Below, piece by piece: positions 1 to 9,318 of a DNA stretch of 64,000 nucleotides. Position numbers and translations under genes: made by a program. The notes beneath the pieces were generated by a model. The model worked only from the letters and a program-made list of their open reading frames with translations, made no database searches and was not told the origin of the DNA. The stretch is from Collinsella sp. Lineage in GTDB: Bacteria; Actinomycetota; Coriobacteriia; Coriobacteriales; Coriobacteriaceae. Numbering within the stretch: position 1 is the first letter of the stretch; the number at the start of each line of letters is the position of its first letter. The DNA is taken from assembly GCA_019414345.1 (NCBI GenBank), contig DXMF01000026.1, forward strand, positions 1-64,000. Direction: 5' to 3'.

Positions 1-269
1 AGGCGGGGCCGAGGCCGCCTCGATCAATTTGCGAAAGAATCTTGACGGTACCAATGCCTGCACAACTATCTTACATCGCTATTCTTATGGCATAAGCGAA
101 ATACGCTTCAGTTTTATAGCTCAAGTATTATCACATTGTAAATAATTTAAATAGTCATAGCATCATCACATTTTGGCAAGTTTCTTGCACAACTTTTGGT
201 GCCAGTCCCAAGCCTCTGGGAGTTGGCACCAACAAGACGATTTGCTTCCTTCGTCCCCCTACAGATCAG
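1..269. other. AT-rich intergenic region with one hairpin
   Basis: No gene is visible here. The stretch is much more AT-rich than its surroundings. An inverted repeat at about 198-231 (arms TTGGTGCCA and TGGCACCAA, with an inner CCCA/TGGG) lies downstream of the minus-strand dihydrouridine synthase gene. It has no clear T-run, so it is only a possible terminator. Confidence 0.4.
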
Positions 270-1229
270 TTATCCGTGGAAACGAGCGGTAGGCGCGAGC
301 GGCTGCTCGCGGAAAACGCGGTCGACGGCGGCGCGGTATTCGTCGACCTTTTTAGTCTTGCGTACGAGTTTGTGAACGGTAGCAGGATCGGCGAAGGCGC
401 ATTTAGCGTAGAACCACCACTCCTTCATGCGAAAGACCGCGTTGCCGCCAATCTCTTCTGCATATGCCGCAAACAGCGTGTCGTGGAAGCGCTGCAGTTC
501 GGCTGCCGTGGCAGCAGGGCCGCCCTTGACCATGCGAGCCAGCGCGGGGTTCGCAAGCAAGCCACGCCCCAGCATCACATGGCGTGTACCGGGATAGGCC
601 TCCACCAGCGCGTCCGTATCCTCAAGATCAAAAATATCGCCGTTGTATGCCACCGGAAACGGTGCCCGCTCCAACGTCTCGCCATAAAACTCTTTGCGCG
701 GCGAGCCCGTATAGCGATCCTTCTGTACGCGCGGATGCACGATCAACTCTGCCAGCGGCATGCGACAGTACAGGTCGAGCACGCGCTCGTATTCGTCGTC
801 GCTCTCCAGCCCCAGCCTGGTTTTTACCGACACCGGCAACGGCGATCGCTCGCACACATCAAGCAAGAATACCTCGAGCCCATCGAGGTTGCGCAAGAAG
901 CCCGATCCTTTACCCTTGGCAACGACCGTACCCGAGGGGCAGCCAAGGTTGAGATTAACCTCGCGGTAGCCCATGTCGGCGAGCACGCGCGCCGCCCACA
1001 CAAACTCATCCGCGTTCTTGGACATCAGCTGAGGCACCACGTTAAGCCCTTGGTTGTTAGCCGGATCGATTTCCTTAAACGCCTTGCCGCCAAAGCGGTT
1101 GCCCACCCGCGGCGGCGGCAAAAACGGCGTGTAATAGCAGTCGAGCGCACCGAAGCACTCCGCATGCACGCGACGGAACACGTGCCCGGTAATCCCCTCC
1201 ATAGGGGCCAACGATAGAATCATCAACAT
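270..1229 (-). CDS. tRNA-dihydrouridine synthase family protein
   Basis: Flavin-dependent reductase of the Dus family, which reduces uridine to dihydrouridine in the D-loop of tRNA, in the cytoplasm. The 319-aa protein opens with the family signature LAPMEGIT. It then has VPQLMSK, the NLGCPSG motif with the catalytic cysteine, a VKTRLG strand (FMN phosphate region), VHPR and YNGDI, and ends the barrel with MLGRGLLANP. Length is close to the short bacterial Dus proteins. The start could be either of two nearby ATG codons (1229 or 1223); GAGAG lies just upstream. It is transcribed alone, away from the next gene. The Dus subtype cannot be assigned by eye. Confidence 0.9.
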   Translation of the reverse strand: MLMILSLAPMEGITGHVFRRVHAECFGALDCYYTPFLPPPRVGNRFGGKAFKEIDPANNQGLNVVPQLMSKNADEFVWAARVLADMGYREVNLNLGCPSGTVVAKGKGSGFLRNLDGLEVFLLDVCERSPLPVSVKTRLGLESDDEYERVLDLYCRMPLAELIVHPRVQKDRYTGSPRKEFYGETLERAPFPVAYNGDIFDLEDTDALVEAYPGTRHVMLGRGLLANPALARMVKGGPAATAAELQRFHDTLFAAYAEEIGGNAVFRMKEWWFYAKCAFADPATVHKLVRKTKKVDEYRAAVDRVFREQPLAPTARFHG

Positions 1230-1240
1230 CTACTCTCAAA

Positions 1241-1278
1241 TCAATGCGGCAAAGGGACTGCCCCTTTGTCACATGCAT
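1241..1278. repeat. degenerate CAAAGGG-type palindrome
   Basis: Imperfect inverted repeat around GGCAAAGGGACTGCCCCTTT, the degenerate relative of the near-perfect palindromes at 2644 and 6110. It lies upstream of the dihydrouridine synthase gene. Confidence 0.55.
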
Positions 1279-1487
1279 TATGCCTTGTCCCCGAGGCAGC
1301 CCACAAGGCGGAGGCGGTTGCTTGACACCAACCAGCCCTCCGACCATCCCTGTGCAACGAAGGTGAATGGCGCCCGCAAACAGCAAGCAGGGCCGCCCCA
1401 CAGCAGCTCCCCCACTCGCCACTTTTTCCTTGTCCAAAAGAGGACGTTCGCGATCAATCGATCACCAACAGCACGCTGCTGACCGCC

Positions 1488-2183
1488 ATGTCTGAACAAC
1501 AGACACCCTCCACTTATATACTCAAGAGCGTATGCGCATCGCCCTCGAAAAACGATGAGAGTCGAGGCCCCATGCAGCTGCTCACCGAGCAAGAAAAGAA
1601 ACGCATCCAGCGGTACTGCACGTACCCCAAGATCGCAGCGACCGCACTCGTCATGTCGTTCGTAGCATGCCTGTTGATGTTGCCGCTCCAAATGATCAAC
1701 GATATCGCGTTCCACCAAAAGGAATTCCAACCCGCGGGCATATATACCGCCATTGCACTCACCGCAATCGAACTCGTCATCTTTTGCTATTGCGCTCTTG
1801 CGCCGCGCTTTGGAATGCAGGGCAAACAGTGGAAGGAGCTGCAGAGCAGACTTGCGGTAGCCCAAACCAACAAAGACCGCTCCGCGGAGGTCGCCGGCGT
1901 GCTCGCCGCGCAAGATGCCTTGGAGCCCGTGTGCAAACGCGTCGCGGCAGACGACCCATACGAGTCGTATCATGACTACGGCTACCGCATTATCGGCTAT
2001 CTGCGTGATAATGACCTCGGCGCTCAAGCAGCCTATGTCTACCTTTCTTTCGATGCAGATGGCATGCTCACGGACGTCGATTACACCAGTCAGATCGACC
2101 CCGAGGCAAGCCTTGCAGACAACCTCGCCTGCAGCGAGCAGGATATCGCGACACTCTGCGCCCCCCCCCGCTCAACGGGTTAG
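1488..2183 (+). CDS. two-helix membrane protein of unknown function, frame broken at a C9 tract
   Basis: I do not recognise this protein. Residues about 45-75 and 80-110 form two hydrophobic segments, followed by a soluble charged region, so it is probably a membrane-anchored protein. The reading frame ends shortly after a run of nine C at 2161-2169 (Ala-Pro-Pro-Arg-Ser-Thr-Gly-stop). Adding one C would let the frame run on to a TAG at 2401, giving about 70 extra residues with normal composition. The annotated product is therefore likely a truncated version. Two starts are possible: 1488, with no clear ribosome site, or ATG at 1572 behind GAGG. No functional context is offered by its neighbours. 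Confidence 0.6.
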   Translation: MSEQQTPSTYILKSVCASPSKNDESRGPMQLLTEQEKKRIQRYCTYPKIAATALVMSFVACLLMLPLQMINDIAFHQKEFQPAGIYTAIALTAIELVIFCYCALAPRFGMQGKQWKELQSRLAVAQTNKDRSAEVAGVLAAQDALEPVCKRVAADDPYESYHDYGYRIIGYLRDNDLGAQAAYVYLSFDADGMLTDVDYTSQIDPEASLADNLACSEQDIATLCAPPRSTG

Positions 2184-2401
2184 GCATTTCCGTTGCCACA
2201 CCGGGCCTCCTCACGCCATGCAGCCTGTCGGATGAATTTAAACAGGCATTTTTAGCCGGATCCCTATATGAAGAAATCAGCATCAAGACGGAGGACGAAT
2301 CTATCAAGTCGTACTACACCTTTGACACCGAGCCCAAAGAAGAGTTCGACAAGTACACCCATCCGGAAATTAGCCTCATGCTCTCCGCAAAGGAGGACTA
2401 G
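2170..2401 (+). other. out-of-frame C-terminal continuation of the 1488 gene
   Basis: Read one base out of phase with the upstream gene, this stretch stays open to a TAG ending at 2401. It encodes a plausible acidic soluble tail (…LNGLGISVATPGLL… to …SLMLSAKED). It has no start codon or ribosome site of its own, so it is best seen as the lost C-terminus of the preceding gene. Confidence 0.6.
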
Positions 2402-2446
2402 CAACTTACGCTCTAATTGACGCTCGCAAACGCCGTCTATATCTCA

Positions 2447-2626
2447 AGGTCTAATACTTTTCCCGAGAAGTGAACGGCTATATTTGGACCCCCGAAGCAT
2501 CGACATTTTTAGACGCCAAACCCGCAGGATTTGGCTGGCAAAACCGCAGGAAACCGCCTTCAATAAGTGTCGATGCTTCGGGGGTCCATTTTGACTCGTT
2601 CACTTCTCGGGAAAAGTATTAGACCT
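2447..2626. repeat. 180-bp large inverted-repeat (hairpin) element
   Basis: Two 59-bp arms (2447-2505 and 2568-2626) are reverse complements except for about eight central bases. They include AGGTCTAATACTTTTCCCGA and GGACCCCCGAAGCATCGACA. The 62-bp loop holds two GC-rich CCGCAGG copies. It lies between two convergent genes and has no coding capacity. It resembles a miniature palindromic element rather than a simple terminator. Confidence 0.75.
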
Positions 2627-2643
2627 CGATTTACATGTCACTC

Positions 2644-2676
2644 AATGTGACAAAGGGACAGTCCCTTTGTCACATT
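2644..2676. repeat. perfect CAAAGGG palindrome, likely terminator or dispersed repeat
   Basis: Perfect inverted repeat with 16-bp arms and one central base (core TGTGACAAAGGGAC). It overlaps the stop codon of the minus-strand ABC transporter gene. A nearly identical copy lies at 6110-6140. Confidence 0.7.
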
Positions 2677-5600
2677 ATTCGGAGCGCAGGGCTTCCACGG
2701 GGTCTTTCTTGGATGCACTGCGGGCCGGCAGCAGGCCGGCAACGACCGTCAGCAGCACCGAAATTGCAATGAGCGCCAGCGCATCCTGCACGGGCAAGCT
2801 CATCAGATTGGGTACCTGTTTGGCAGCAAGCGCCCAGGCATTAACCGGAAAACTCACGAGCACCACAACGACAATGGCAAAGACACCGGCGATGAGGCCC
2901 TCGATAAAGGTCTCGGCGTTGAACACGTTTGCCACGTTGCGCTTCGACGCACCGATCGCGCGCAGGATGCCAATCTCCTTTTTGCGCTCCAGCACGCTGA
3001 TGTAGGTGATGATGCCGATCATGATGGAGCTCACGACCAGGCTGATGCTCACGAACGCGATGAGCACCAAGCTGATGGTATTCACGATATCAGTCACCGA
3101 GCCCATGATGATGCCCATGTAGTCGGTGTACGAGATTGCCTGCTCGTCGTGGCCGGCGGCTTTGACCTGCTTGTTGTACGCATCGATATGGTCGAGTACG
3201 CGCTCCTTGGCCTCAAAGTCACGCGGGAAAATCTTGACCGAGATGGGATCCGCTTCATCCGCGTAGCCCAACGTGGTCAGATTGTTGTCGTAGGTGAGCT
3301 TCGACGCCTTGGCATAGCTCATCATGAGCGAGCTCAGGTCCTCGGCGTCCATGTTGAAGTGGATGGCACGAGCAAAGGCGCTCGCATCCACGCGCATGGC
3401 GCTCGCCAGGTTGGCAAAACTCGAAGACATCTGCGTCACCATCTGGTCCATGAGCCCTGCCGCGCCGGCCTTAAGCTGGGTCGACACGGTCGTTGCCACC
3501 TGCTCGCTGATCGCCTTCATCACCTGATCCATAGCCTGCTGCAGATACGGAGCCAACTGATTTTGGACATAGTCGGTCATCGCCTGTTGCAGACGCTCGA
3601 CCAGGGCATCGCCGCCGAGCGCCTTGAGCTGTGCCAGGCACTGCTGCGCCACAACATCGTTCTCGAGATACGCCGAGAATGCGGCAGCAAGCTTTGACGC
3701 GTCTTTGAGATCTTCGGGTGACAGCGCCCTAAACTGATCAGACTGCAAAAAGCCCTCAAATAGTTGGTTGGCAAGCGTTCCCACCTGTTGCATTTGCTCG
3801 GGCGTGAGCTCCAGACCATCAAAGATACCCGAGAAATCGGGGGTCGGCGCTTTGGCCATGATGTCGCTTAAGTCGATGTCTTTGCCAACGCCCGAAAGGT
3901 CAATATCCAGGCCCGACAAATCGATGCCCGAAAAATCCATGCCACCGGCAGCACCCGAGAGTGCAGACGCATCGAACGAGAACGCGCTCTTGAGCGCCGC
4001 CTCGTCCACACTGAACATACTGCCCAGATCCACGCCTTGCTTGGCCTCGCCTTGCAGTTCGTCGAAAGTTTTGCCCGTAAAGACATCCGTCTCGGGGTGG
4101 GCAAGTTGCTCTTGCACGATCTGCGAATTGGCGGCGCGCTCCATAAGCTGGCGAGTCAACGCATGCGTATAGGCAATGCCCGGAGACAACGCGCTCGCGT
4201 TGGCCGTCTCGTTAGGTCGCACCACGCCCACAATGTGCACGTCAATACCGTCGGCAACCTTGGCCGTCATAAAGTCGGCGTCGCCAGACATGTCAGTCCA
4301 CATGCCGGTCTCTTCGTTTTTGCGATAAGCATCGGCCGGCGACAACACCTTAAACGTCGTGGACAGCGCATCGTCGTAAGTAAAGTCGGCGCCGCTCTCA
4401 GGCGTCTCAATCTTACCGTCGGCGGCCATGGCACTGTTCACCAGGTCGTTGAGCTCATCGATATCCAGCGCACCGATGCTGTAAAGCGTATAGTCGCCCA
4501 CCGTTCCACGGCTCGAAAGCACCATTACGGCTTCGTGAGCAGACGTAGGCCAATGGCCGGCGACGACATCGTACTGGCTGTCGAGCAGACTCTGATCGTC
4601 GATCATCTCGTTAAAGACCGAGGTCCCCATGGAGTCCATGCTCACCGTTGCCGCCGAGCTCGCACCACCGCTCATGGCCTCGGTCATAGCGTTGGGCACC
4701 AGCCGGACAGGCTTCTCATCGCCCTTGCCGGCACGATAGACAACCGGCGTCACGCCGTAACCGTACTGGATGGCATTGACCTCTTTGTCGATACCGTCGC
4801 CGCCGGCATCGAGCCATGCCTTAAAGCTCGTCATATCGTTGGACTTAACACTTGCAAACATATCCTTTACGGCCGTGACCACGGGAATCTTTTTGGTTCC
4901 CTGAGCCTTGCCGTCGGCACCGTCGTCGGACGAACCCTCGTTCTTGGACGTATCGTCATCCGTGGCCCCCTGTTCGCCCATCATGGACGACAGGTCGTAA
5001 TCCTGCTTGGAAATGGTAAGCGGGTAGCTCGAAAGCGTATCCTCCTCGACCTTTTTGATGTAGCCGTTTACGCCATTGGACAGCGCCAAAATCGCCGCGA
5101 TGCCAATAATGCCAATCGAGCCCGCAAAGGCCGTCATGGCCGTACGGCCCTTCTTGGTCATAAGGTTTCGGGCAGAAAGCCCCAGCGCCGTCACAAAGCT
5201 CATCGAGGTTTTGCGCGTAGGCTTGGCCTCGCGGCGCGTGGCGTCAGCGACATCGAAAGGATCAGAATCGTCGGTGATCTTGCCATCCGCCAGGTTGACG
5301 ATGCGCGTGGCGTACTCGTACGCCAGACCGGGATTATGCGTGACCATGATAACCAGACGGTCGCGAGCGACGTCCTTGAGCAAGTCCATGACCTGCACGG
5401 ACGTTGTGGAATCCAAAGCGCCGGTCGGCTCGTCTGCCAGCACAATCTCGGGATCATTAATCAGGGCGCGGGCGATGGCCACGCGCTGCATCTGTCCACC
5501 CGAAAGCTGACTCGGGCGCTTGTTCACGTGCTCGCCCAGACCAACGGCCTCGAGCGCCTTGCGCGCACGCTGGCGGCGCTCGGCGTGCCCCACGCCCGTG

Positions 5601-5929
5601 AGCGCAAGCGCCAGCTCCACGTTTTCCAAAATGGTCTGATGTGGAATGAGGTTATAGCTTTGGAACACAAAGCCGATGCGGTTGTTGCGATAGGCATCCC
5701 AATCACGATCGTGAAAGTCCTTGGTCGAAATACCGTCGATCAGCAGGTCACCCGAGTCAAAGTGGTCGAGTCCGCCGATAACGTTGAGCATCGTGGTCTT
5801 ACCCGAACCCGAGGGCCCCAGAATGGCCACAAACTCGTTATCCCGAAAAGACAGGCTCACGCTGTCGAGCGCCACCTGCGTAAACGACTGCATAACGTAC
5901 CTTTTGCAAATTCCTTTGAGCTCCAGCAT
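2675..5929 (-). CDS. ABC transporter, fused ATPase and FtsX-type permease
   Basis: A single chain of about 1084 aa joins an ATPase of the LolD/MacB type to a FtsX-like permease. The ATPase has Walker A GPSGSGKTT near residue 38, signature LSGGQMQRVAIARAL, Walker B IVLADEPTGALD and VTHN. A first transmembrane helix follows near residue 270, then a large extracytoplasmic region of about 550 residues, then a C-terminal three-helix FtsX domain containing the ERKKEIGILRAIGAS motif. Such proteins move peptides or lipids, or transmit force to cell-wall enzymes; the substrate cannot be told. The chosen ATG (5929) follows AGGAGAGG by nine bases. A GTG nine codons upstream is less well placed. The extracytoplasmic domain is Gly/Asp/Ser-rich with repeated FSGIDLSGLDI-like turns. 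Confidence 0.9.
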   Translation of the reverse strand: MLELKGICKRYVMQSFTQVALDSVSLSFRDNEFVAILGPSGSGKTTMLNVIGGLDHFDSGDLLIDGISTKDFHDRDWDAYRNNRIGFVFQSYNLIPHQTILENVELALALTGVGHAERRQRARKALEAVGLGEHVNKRPSQLSGGQMQRVAIARALINDPEIVLADEPTGALDSTTSVQVMDLLKDVARDRLVIMVTHNPGLAYEYATRIVNLADGKITDDSDPFDVADATRREAKPTRKTSMSFVTALGLSARNLMTKKGRTAMTAFAGSIGIIGIAAILALSNGVNGYIKKVEEDTLSSYPLTISKQDYDLSSMMGEQGATDDDTSKNEGSSDDGADGKAQGTKKIPVVTAVKDMFASVKSNDMTSFKAWLDAGGDGIDKEVNAIQYGYGVTPVVYRAGKGDEKPVRLVPNAMTEAMSGGASSAATVSMDSMGTSVFNEMIDDQSLLDSQYDVVAGHWPTSAHEAVMVLSSRGTVGDYTLYSIGALDIDELNDLVNSAMAADGKIETPESGADFTYDDALSTTFKVLSPADAYRKNEETGMWTDMSGDADFMTAKVADGIDVHIVGVVRPNETANASALSPGIAYTHALTRQLMERAANSQIVQEQLAHPETDVFTGKTFDELQGEAKQGVDLGSMFSVDEAALKSAFSFDASALSGAAGGMDFSGIDLSGLDIDLSGVGKDIDLSDIMAKAPTPDFSGIFDGLELTPEQMQQVGTLANQLFEGFLQSDQFRALSPEDLKDASKLAAAFSAYLENDVVAQQCLAQLKALGGDALVERLQQAMTDYVQNQLAPYLQQAMDQVMKAISEQVATTVSTQLKAGAAGLMDQMVTQMSSSFANLASAMRVDASAFARAIHFNMDAEDLSSLMMSYAKASKLTYDNNLTTLGYADEADPISVKIFPRDFEAKERVLDHIDAYNKQVKAAGHDEQAISYTDYMGIIMGSVTDIVNTISLVLIAFVSISLVVSSIMIGIITYISVLERKKEIGILRAIGASKRNVANVFNAETFIEGLIAGVFAIVVVVLVSFPVNAWALAAKQVPNLMSLPVQDALALIAISVLLTVVAGLLPARSASKKDPVEALRSE

Positions 5930-6109
5930 GGACGGCAACCTCTCCTGCGCAGGCACCTTGCCCGCTCTCCCCCGCCGTTCGTATTCGACGCGTTTGTCCT
6001 ACTCTATCCCCATTTTTTACCGGCGCCAGTGAGGAATGTAACGAAGCGCGCCAAAAAACGAGCAGGACGGCACATCGCGTGACGTACCATCCCGCGCATA
6101 CCGCCGATA

Positions 6110-6140
6110 ATGTGACAAAGGGACTGTCCCTTTGTCACAT
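6110..6140. repeat. perfect CAAAGGG palindrome
   Basis: Inverted repeat with 15-bp arms around a single T (core TGTGACAAAGGGAC). It is the same sequence as at 2644-2676 and is placed between the ABC transporter start and the end of the DUF5714 gene. The two copies flank the ABC transporter gene. Confidence 0.7.
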
Positions 6141-6171
6141 CTGCCCAACCCTTATTGGGGCACCCGATTCC

Positions 6172-6756
6172 CTATTGGATGATAAAGGACGGATGATACG
6201 GGCACTTTTCGCCCATGCACACTGTATTGACCGCATAGCTATCGCAGGCTGGCGTCTTCTCCCATGCTTTAAGCTGTGGTCCGCCGAGCGCGTTAAAAAA
6301 CGAAACGGCCTCACGAATCGCCACGCGCGCATCTCGCTTGCAGCACCGCGGGCTTCCCGAGCGCGCGATGGCGGCGAGCAGCTCCGAAACCATAAGCTGC
6401 CCCTCCTGCCAGCCTTCACTACGCAGCGGCGCATTGCCGCGCACGATTGCATATGCCATGCCCGCAGACGCAGCTGCCCCGCACACGCCCCAACGGGCAC
6501 ACGTCGCCCCCGGCACGCAATCCGACCGAGACATCAAATCGGCAAGATCGTCTTTGAGCATCGCATCTCGCTCCCCAGATGCTTCGGCGTTGCGCCAGCA
6601 CGCAAGCAGCACCGCGCCCACAATAAAATGGTGGATGGGGCCAAAAGCCACGCAGCGCTCATCTGCCATAACCTCTTCCAAAAGAGCCGCGGGCGCCACC
6701 GACGTACTGGCCATGAGCATCTCAACAATCCAGCTTGTTTGTTCGTCTTTTGCCAT
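6172..6756 (-). CDS. DUF5714 domain protein
   Basis: A 194-aa cysteine-rich protein that I match from memory to the DUF5714 family. Seen features are HHFIVGAVLL, CVPGATCARWGVCGAAASAG, a SPRCCKRD segment and a C-terminal CMGEKCPYHP. These cysteines suggest metal or cofactor binding, but the function is unknown. Relatives are often found in anaerobes next to methyltransferases or flavoproteins; none is adjacent here. A strong ribosome site (GAGGAGG) precedes the ATG. It is transcribed alone. Confidence 0.7.
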   Translation of the reverse strand: MAKDEQTSWIVEMLMASTSVAPAALLEEVMADERCVAFGPIHHFIVGAVLLACWRNAEASGERDAMLKDDLADLMSRSDCVPGATCARWGVCGAAASAGMAYAIVRGNAPLRSEGWQEGQLMVSELLAAIARSGSPRCCKRDARVAIREAVSFFNALGGPQLKAWEKTPACDSYAVNTVCMGEKCPYHPSFIIQ

Positions 6757-6965
6757 ACGGCATCCTCCTCTAAAACAAATTGTGCGCGCACTCCATTATG
6801 GCCTTCTTCTGCCCGGAGCGCTCAATGCGAAACAACCTGCTTCGCTCGTGCCACCAACAAGCCCTGCTAGTTCTCGTCGCAAACCAGCCCTGCTCAGGAG
6901 CGACACCAGAGGCGATGGCAAGCACGATGGACAGTGGCAACACCACGACGGCAGCCCTTTTCGAA
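6757..6965. other. intergenic region, no supported gene
   Basis: A minus-strand reading frame here contains one hydrophobic stretch but also the terminator hairpin of the next gene, and no convincing start. I do not call it. Confidence 0.4.
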
Positions 6966-6996
6966 AAAGAAGGCCCCGCGCAATCGCGCGAGGCCT
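6963..6996 (-). terminator. intrinsic terminator of the short GMP synthase gene
   Basis: On the minus strand, AGGCCTCGCGCG-ATT-GCGCGGGGCCT forms a strong stem followed by TTCTTTTTC. It sits about 40 bases after the stop codon. Confidence 0.8.
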
Positions 6997-7035
6997 CCCC
7001 ATTCATGGAACTATGATCAAAGCAGCCCAAAAAGC

Positions 7036-8016
7036 TTACTCCCACTCAACGGTGCCGACGGGCTTGGGCGTGAGGTCGTAGCACACACGGCAGATGCCGG
7101 GAACCTCGGCTGTGACGCGAGCGGTAATACGCTTGAGCAGTGCCCAGTCGAGCTCAGGCACCTCGGCGGTCATCACGTCGACGGTGTTGATGCAGCGGAT
7201 GATGCAGGGCCAGTCGTAGGCGCGCTTGCCCTCGCGCACGCCGGTGGCACGGAAGTCGGGCACCACGGCGAAGTACTGCCAGATGGTCAGACCTGCCTTG
7301 TCGATTTCCTCGCGCACGATGGCGTCGGCTTCGCGCAGCGCCTCAAGACGGTCGCGGGTGATGGCACCAAGGCAGCGGACGCCCAGGCCGGGACCGGGGA
7401 ACGGCTGACGCTCGACCATGTTCTCGGGCAGACCGAGCTCGCGGCCCACGACGCGGACCTCGTCCTTGTACAGCAGCTTGACGGGCTCGCAAAGCTCAAA
7501 CTGCAGGTCCTCGGGCAGGCCACCCACGTTGTGGTGGGCCTTCACGCCATCCTGGGACTCCAGGATGTCGGGGTAGATGGTGCCCTGGGCGAGGAAGCTG
7601 ACCTCGTCGCCAACCTTGCGGGCCTCCTCCTCGAACACGCGAATGAACTCGGCGCCGATGATTTTGCGCTTGGCCTCGGGCTCCTCGACGTCCACGAGCT
7701 TATCCAAGAAGCGATCGGTCGCGTCCACATAGACCAGGTTGGCGTCCATCTGGTTCTTGAAGACGTCGACGACTTGCTCGCTCTCGCCCTTACGCATCAG
7801 GCCGTGATTCACGTGCACGCAGATAAGCTGCTTGCCGATGGCCTTGATGAGCAGGGCCGCGACAACCGAACTGTCGACACCACCGGAAAGGGCCAGCAGG
7901 ACCTTCTTGTCGCCGATCTGCTCGCGGATTGCAGCGACCTGCTCATCGATGAACACCTGGGCAAGTTCGGAAGTGGTGATACGCACCATGTCGTCGGGAC
8001 GCTTGTTGGAATCCAT
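7036..8016 (-). CDS. GMP synthase ATP-pyrophosphatase, lacking the glutaminase domain
   Basis: This 326-aa protein covers only the ATP-PPase and dimerisation domains of GMP synthase (XMP to GMP). It has the P-loop LALSGGVDSSVVAAL near residue 40, VNHGLMRKGE, FLAQGTIYPD, the RQPFPGPGLGVRCLG signature and the C-terminal GTVEWE. The N-terminal class I glutamine amidotransferase domain is absent. The chosen ATG follows AAAGGAG, so the absence is real and not a mis-called start. A full-length guaA lies at 38264-39862. This copy must use free ammonia, borrow a separate glutaminase subunit as archaeal enzymes do, or have another substrate. No glutaminase gene is adjacent. Confidence 0.9.
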   Translation of the reverse strand: MDSNKRPDDMVRITTSELAQVFIDEQVAAIREQIGDKKVLLALSGGVDSSVVAALLIKAIGKQLICVHVNHGLMRKGESEQVVDVFKNQMDANLVYVDATDRFLDKLVDVEEPEAKRKIIGAEFIRVFEEEARKVGDEVSFLAQGTIYPDILESQDGVKAHHNVGGLPEDLQFELCEPVKLLYKDEVRVVGRELGLPENMVERQPFPGPGLGVRCLGAITRDRLEALREADAIVREEIDKAGLTIWQYFAVVPDFRATGVREGKRAYDWPCIIRCINTVDVMTAEVPELDWALLKRITARVTAEVPGICRVCYDLTPKPVGTVEWE

Positions 8017-8313
8017 GCAAAGCTCCTTTTCGGTTCGATGGGAATGCGTCACACGTATGCAAACGCACCGTCATATGCCATCATTATATGCAGAACGAGG
8101 TACGTTTCCCATTGCTGCGTCAGAGATTTTTACAAGGGTGGCAATTTTTCCTACTGTCGAGCTCAGCTAGGCTTCGGCAGCCACCTTGGCAGCATCGCCA
8201 ATAGGCTCTTCCTTTATACGTTCTGCGTAATCGTATGCCATACCCGCAAATTCCAGTCCCGAGTAACAGGAGTACAATTGCTGCTATTGTTGCCAGCTGT
8301 TGGGAGATGGAAG
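8017..8313. other. divergent intergenic region
   Basis: This region holds the promoters for the minus-strand GMP synthase paralogue and the plus-strand LuxR-type gene. I see no riboswitch fold or clear operator. Confidence 0.35.
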
Positions 8314-9318
8314 ATGGACTGCGATGGCTACCCTTGCGTTCCCATGCCGTTGATGTGCACCGCCTTTGTGCCGGGGCAGATTGACGCTGCGGTTGCAGGA
8401 ATTTCCGACCCCGATTCGCGCGCCATTGCCACGGCAGAAGCGCTGTACTTTCGCGGACAGGCCACCCTCGCTGCCAAGACGGCGCGCCCCTATCTTGACG
8501 CCACCGACCCCGCACTGCGCTATTCCGCATGCTTTATCTGCGGATACGCCAGTCTGTCGCTCAACCGTATCGCCGATGCCCGCCGGTGCCTTACTGGCAT
8601 CCTCGATACGCCGGCCGACGAGGAATCGCCTGCCGTCCACGCCGTGCATATCCTGTTCGCCTCGGCCGCGAGCGTCCTGCTGCACTTGCCTTCCCCGTAT
8701 TCCGCCGAAGAGTTTTATCCGCTTGCGGCGCATTTGCCCGAAGGCCTGCGCCTGTTCGCCAGCTACGTGATGGCGCACGCCTTGTATCTGCGCGGCGAAT
8801 ATGGCCGCAGCCTGGGCATGGTGGAAAATGCCCTGATCATGAAACAGGGAAGCTATCCCATCTCGGAACTGTTCCTGCACCTGGCGGCTTCCATGGCATG
8901 CATGAGCCTCAAGGACATCGACGCCGCAAAGGCACATTTCGGAGCCGCTTGGGACATTGCGCGCCCCGACGGCCTTATCGAGCTCATTGGCGAGCACCAC
9001 GGCCTTTTACAGGGGCTCATCGAGGCGTGCCTAAAAGCGCAATACCCTGACGATTTCGCACGCATCATCGAGATTACGTATCGATTCAGCTACGGCTGGC
9101 GGCGCATCCACAACCCCGATTCGGGCGAGGACGTGGCCGACGATTTAACGACCACGGAGTTCACCATGGCCATGCTCGCCTGCCGCGGATGGACCAACGC
9201 CGAAATCGCACGCCACATGGAAGTATCGCCGGGCACTGTTAAAAACCGCCTATCAGGAGTGTATGCCAAGCTTGGTATCGGAACTCGCGCCGAGCTGGTC
9301 GCGCATATGTTGCGTTAG
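8314..9318 (+). CDS. LuxR-type transcriptional regulator with helical-repeat sensor region
   Basis: A 334-aa soluble protein. Residues about 270-334 form a LuxR-type helix-turn-helix (LTTTEFTMAMLACRGWTNAE, then EIARHMEVSPGTVKNRLSG). The N-terminal 260 residues are alpha-helical with TPR-like alternation (for example the AEALYFRGQATLAAKTARPY stretch) and probably bind a ligand or protein. There is no receiver domain and no membrane segment. The ATG at 8314 is preceded by GGGAGA; the longer open frame upstream is antisense to the GMP synthase gene and is not coding. It lies directly upstream of the giant surface protein and could regulate it, which is inference only. Confidence 0.8.
   Translation: MDCDGYPCVPMPLMCTAFVPGQIDAAVAGISDPDSRAIATAEALYFRGQATLAAKTARPYLDATDPALRYSACFICGYASLSLNRIADARRCLTGILDTPADEESPAVHAVHILFASAASVLLHLPSPYSAEEFYPLAAHLPEGLRLFASYVMAHALYLRGEYGRSLGMVENALIMKQGSYPISELFLHLAASMACMSLKDIDAAKAHFGAAWDIARPDGLIELIGEHHGLLQGLIEACLKAQYPDDFARIIEITYRFSYGWRRIHNPDSGEDVADDLTTTEFTMAMLACRGWTNAEIARHMEVSPGTVKNRLSGVYAKLGIGTRAELVAHMLR

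Noticed and set aside
4037..6082. Long open frame (681 codons) on the plus strand opposite the ABC transporter
   Set aside because: Antisense to a clear ABC transporter gene, rich in His/Arg as expected of a GC-rich shadow frame, with no ribosome site or domain.
6934..8313. N-terminal 460 codons of a frame that runs into the LuxR-type gene
   Set aside because: Antisense to the GMP synthase paralogue; the real regulator starts at 8314 behind GGGAGA.
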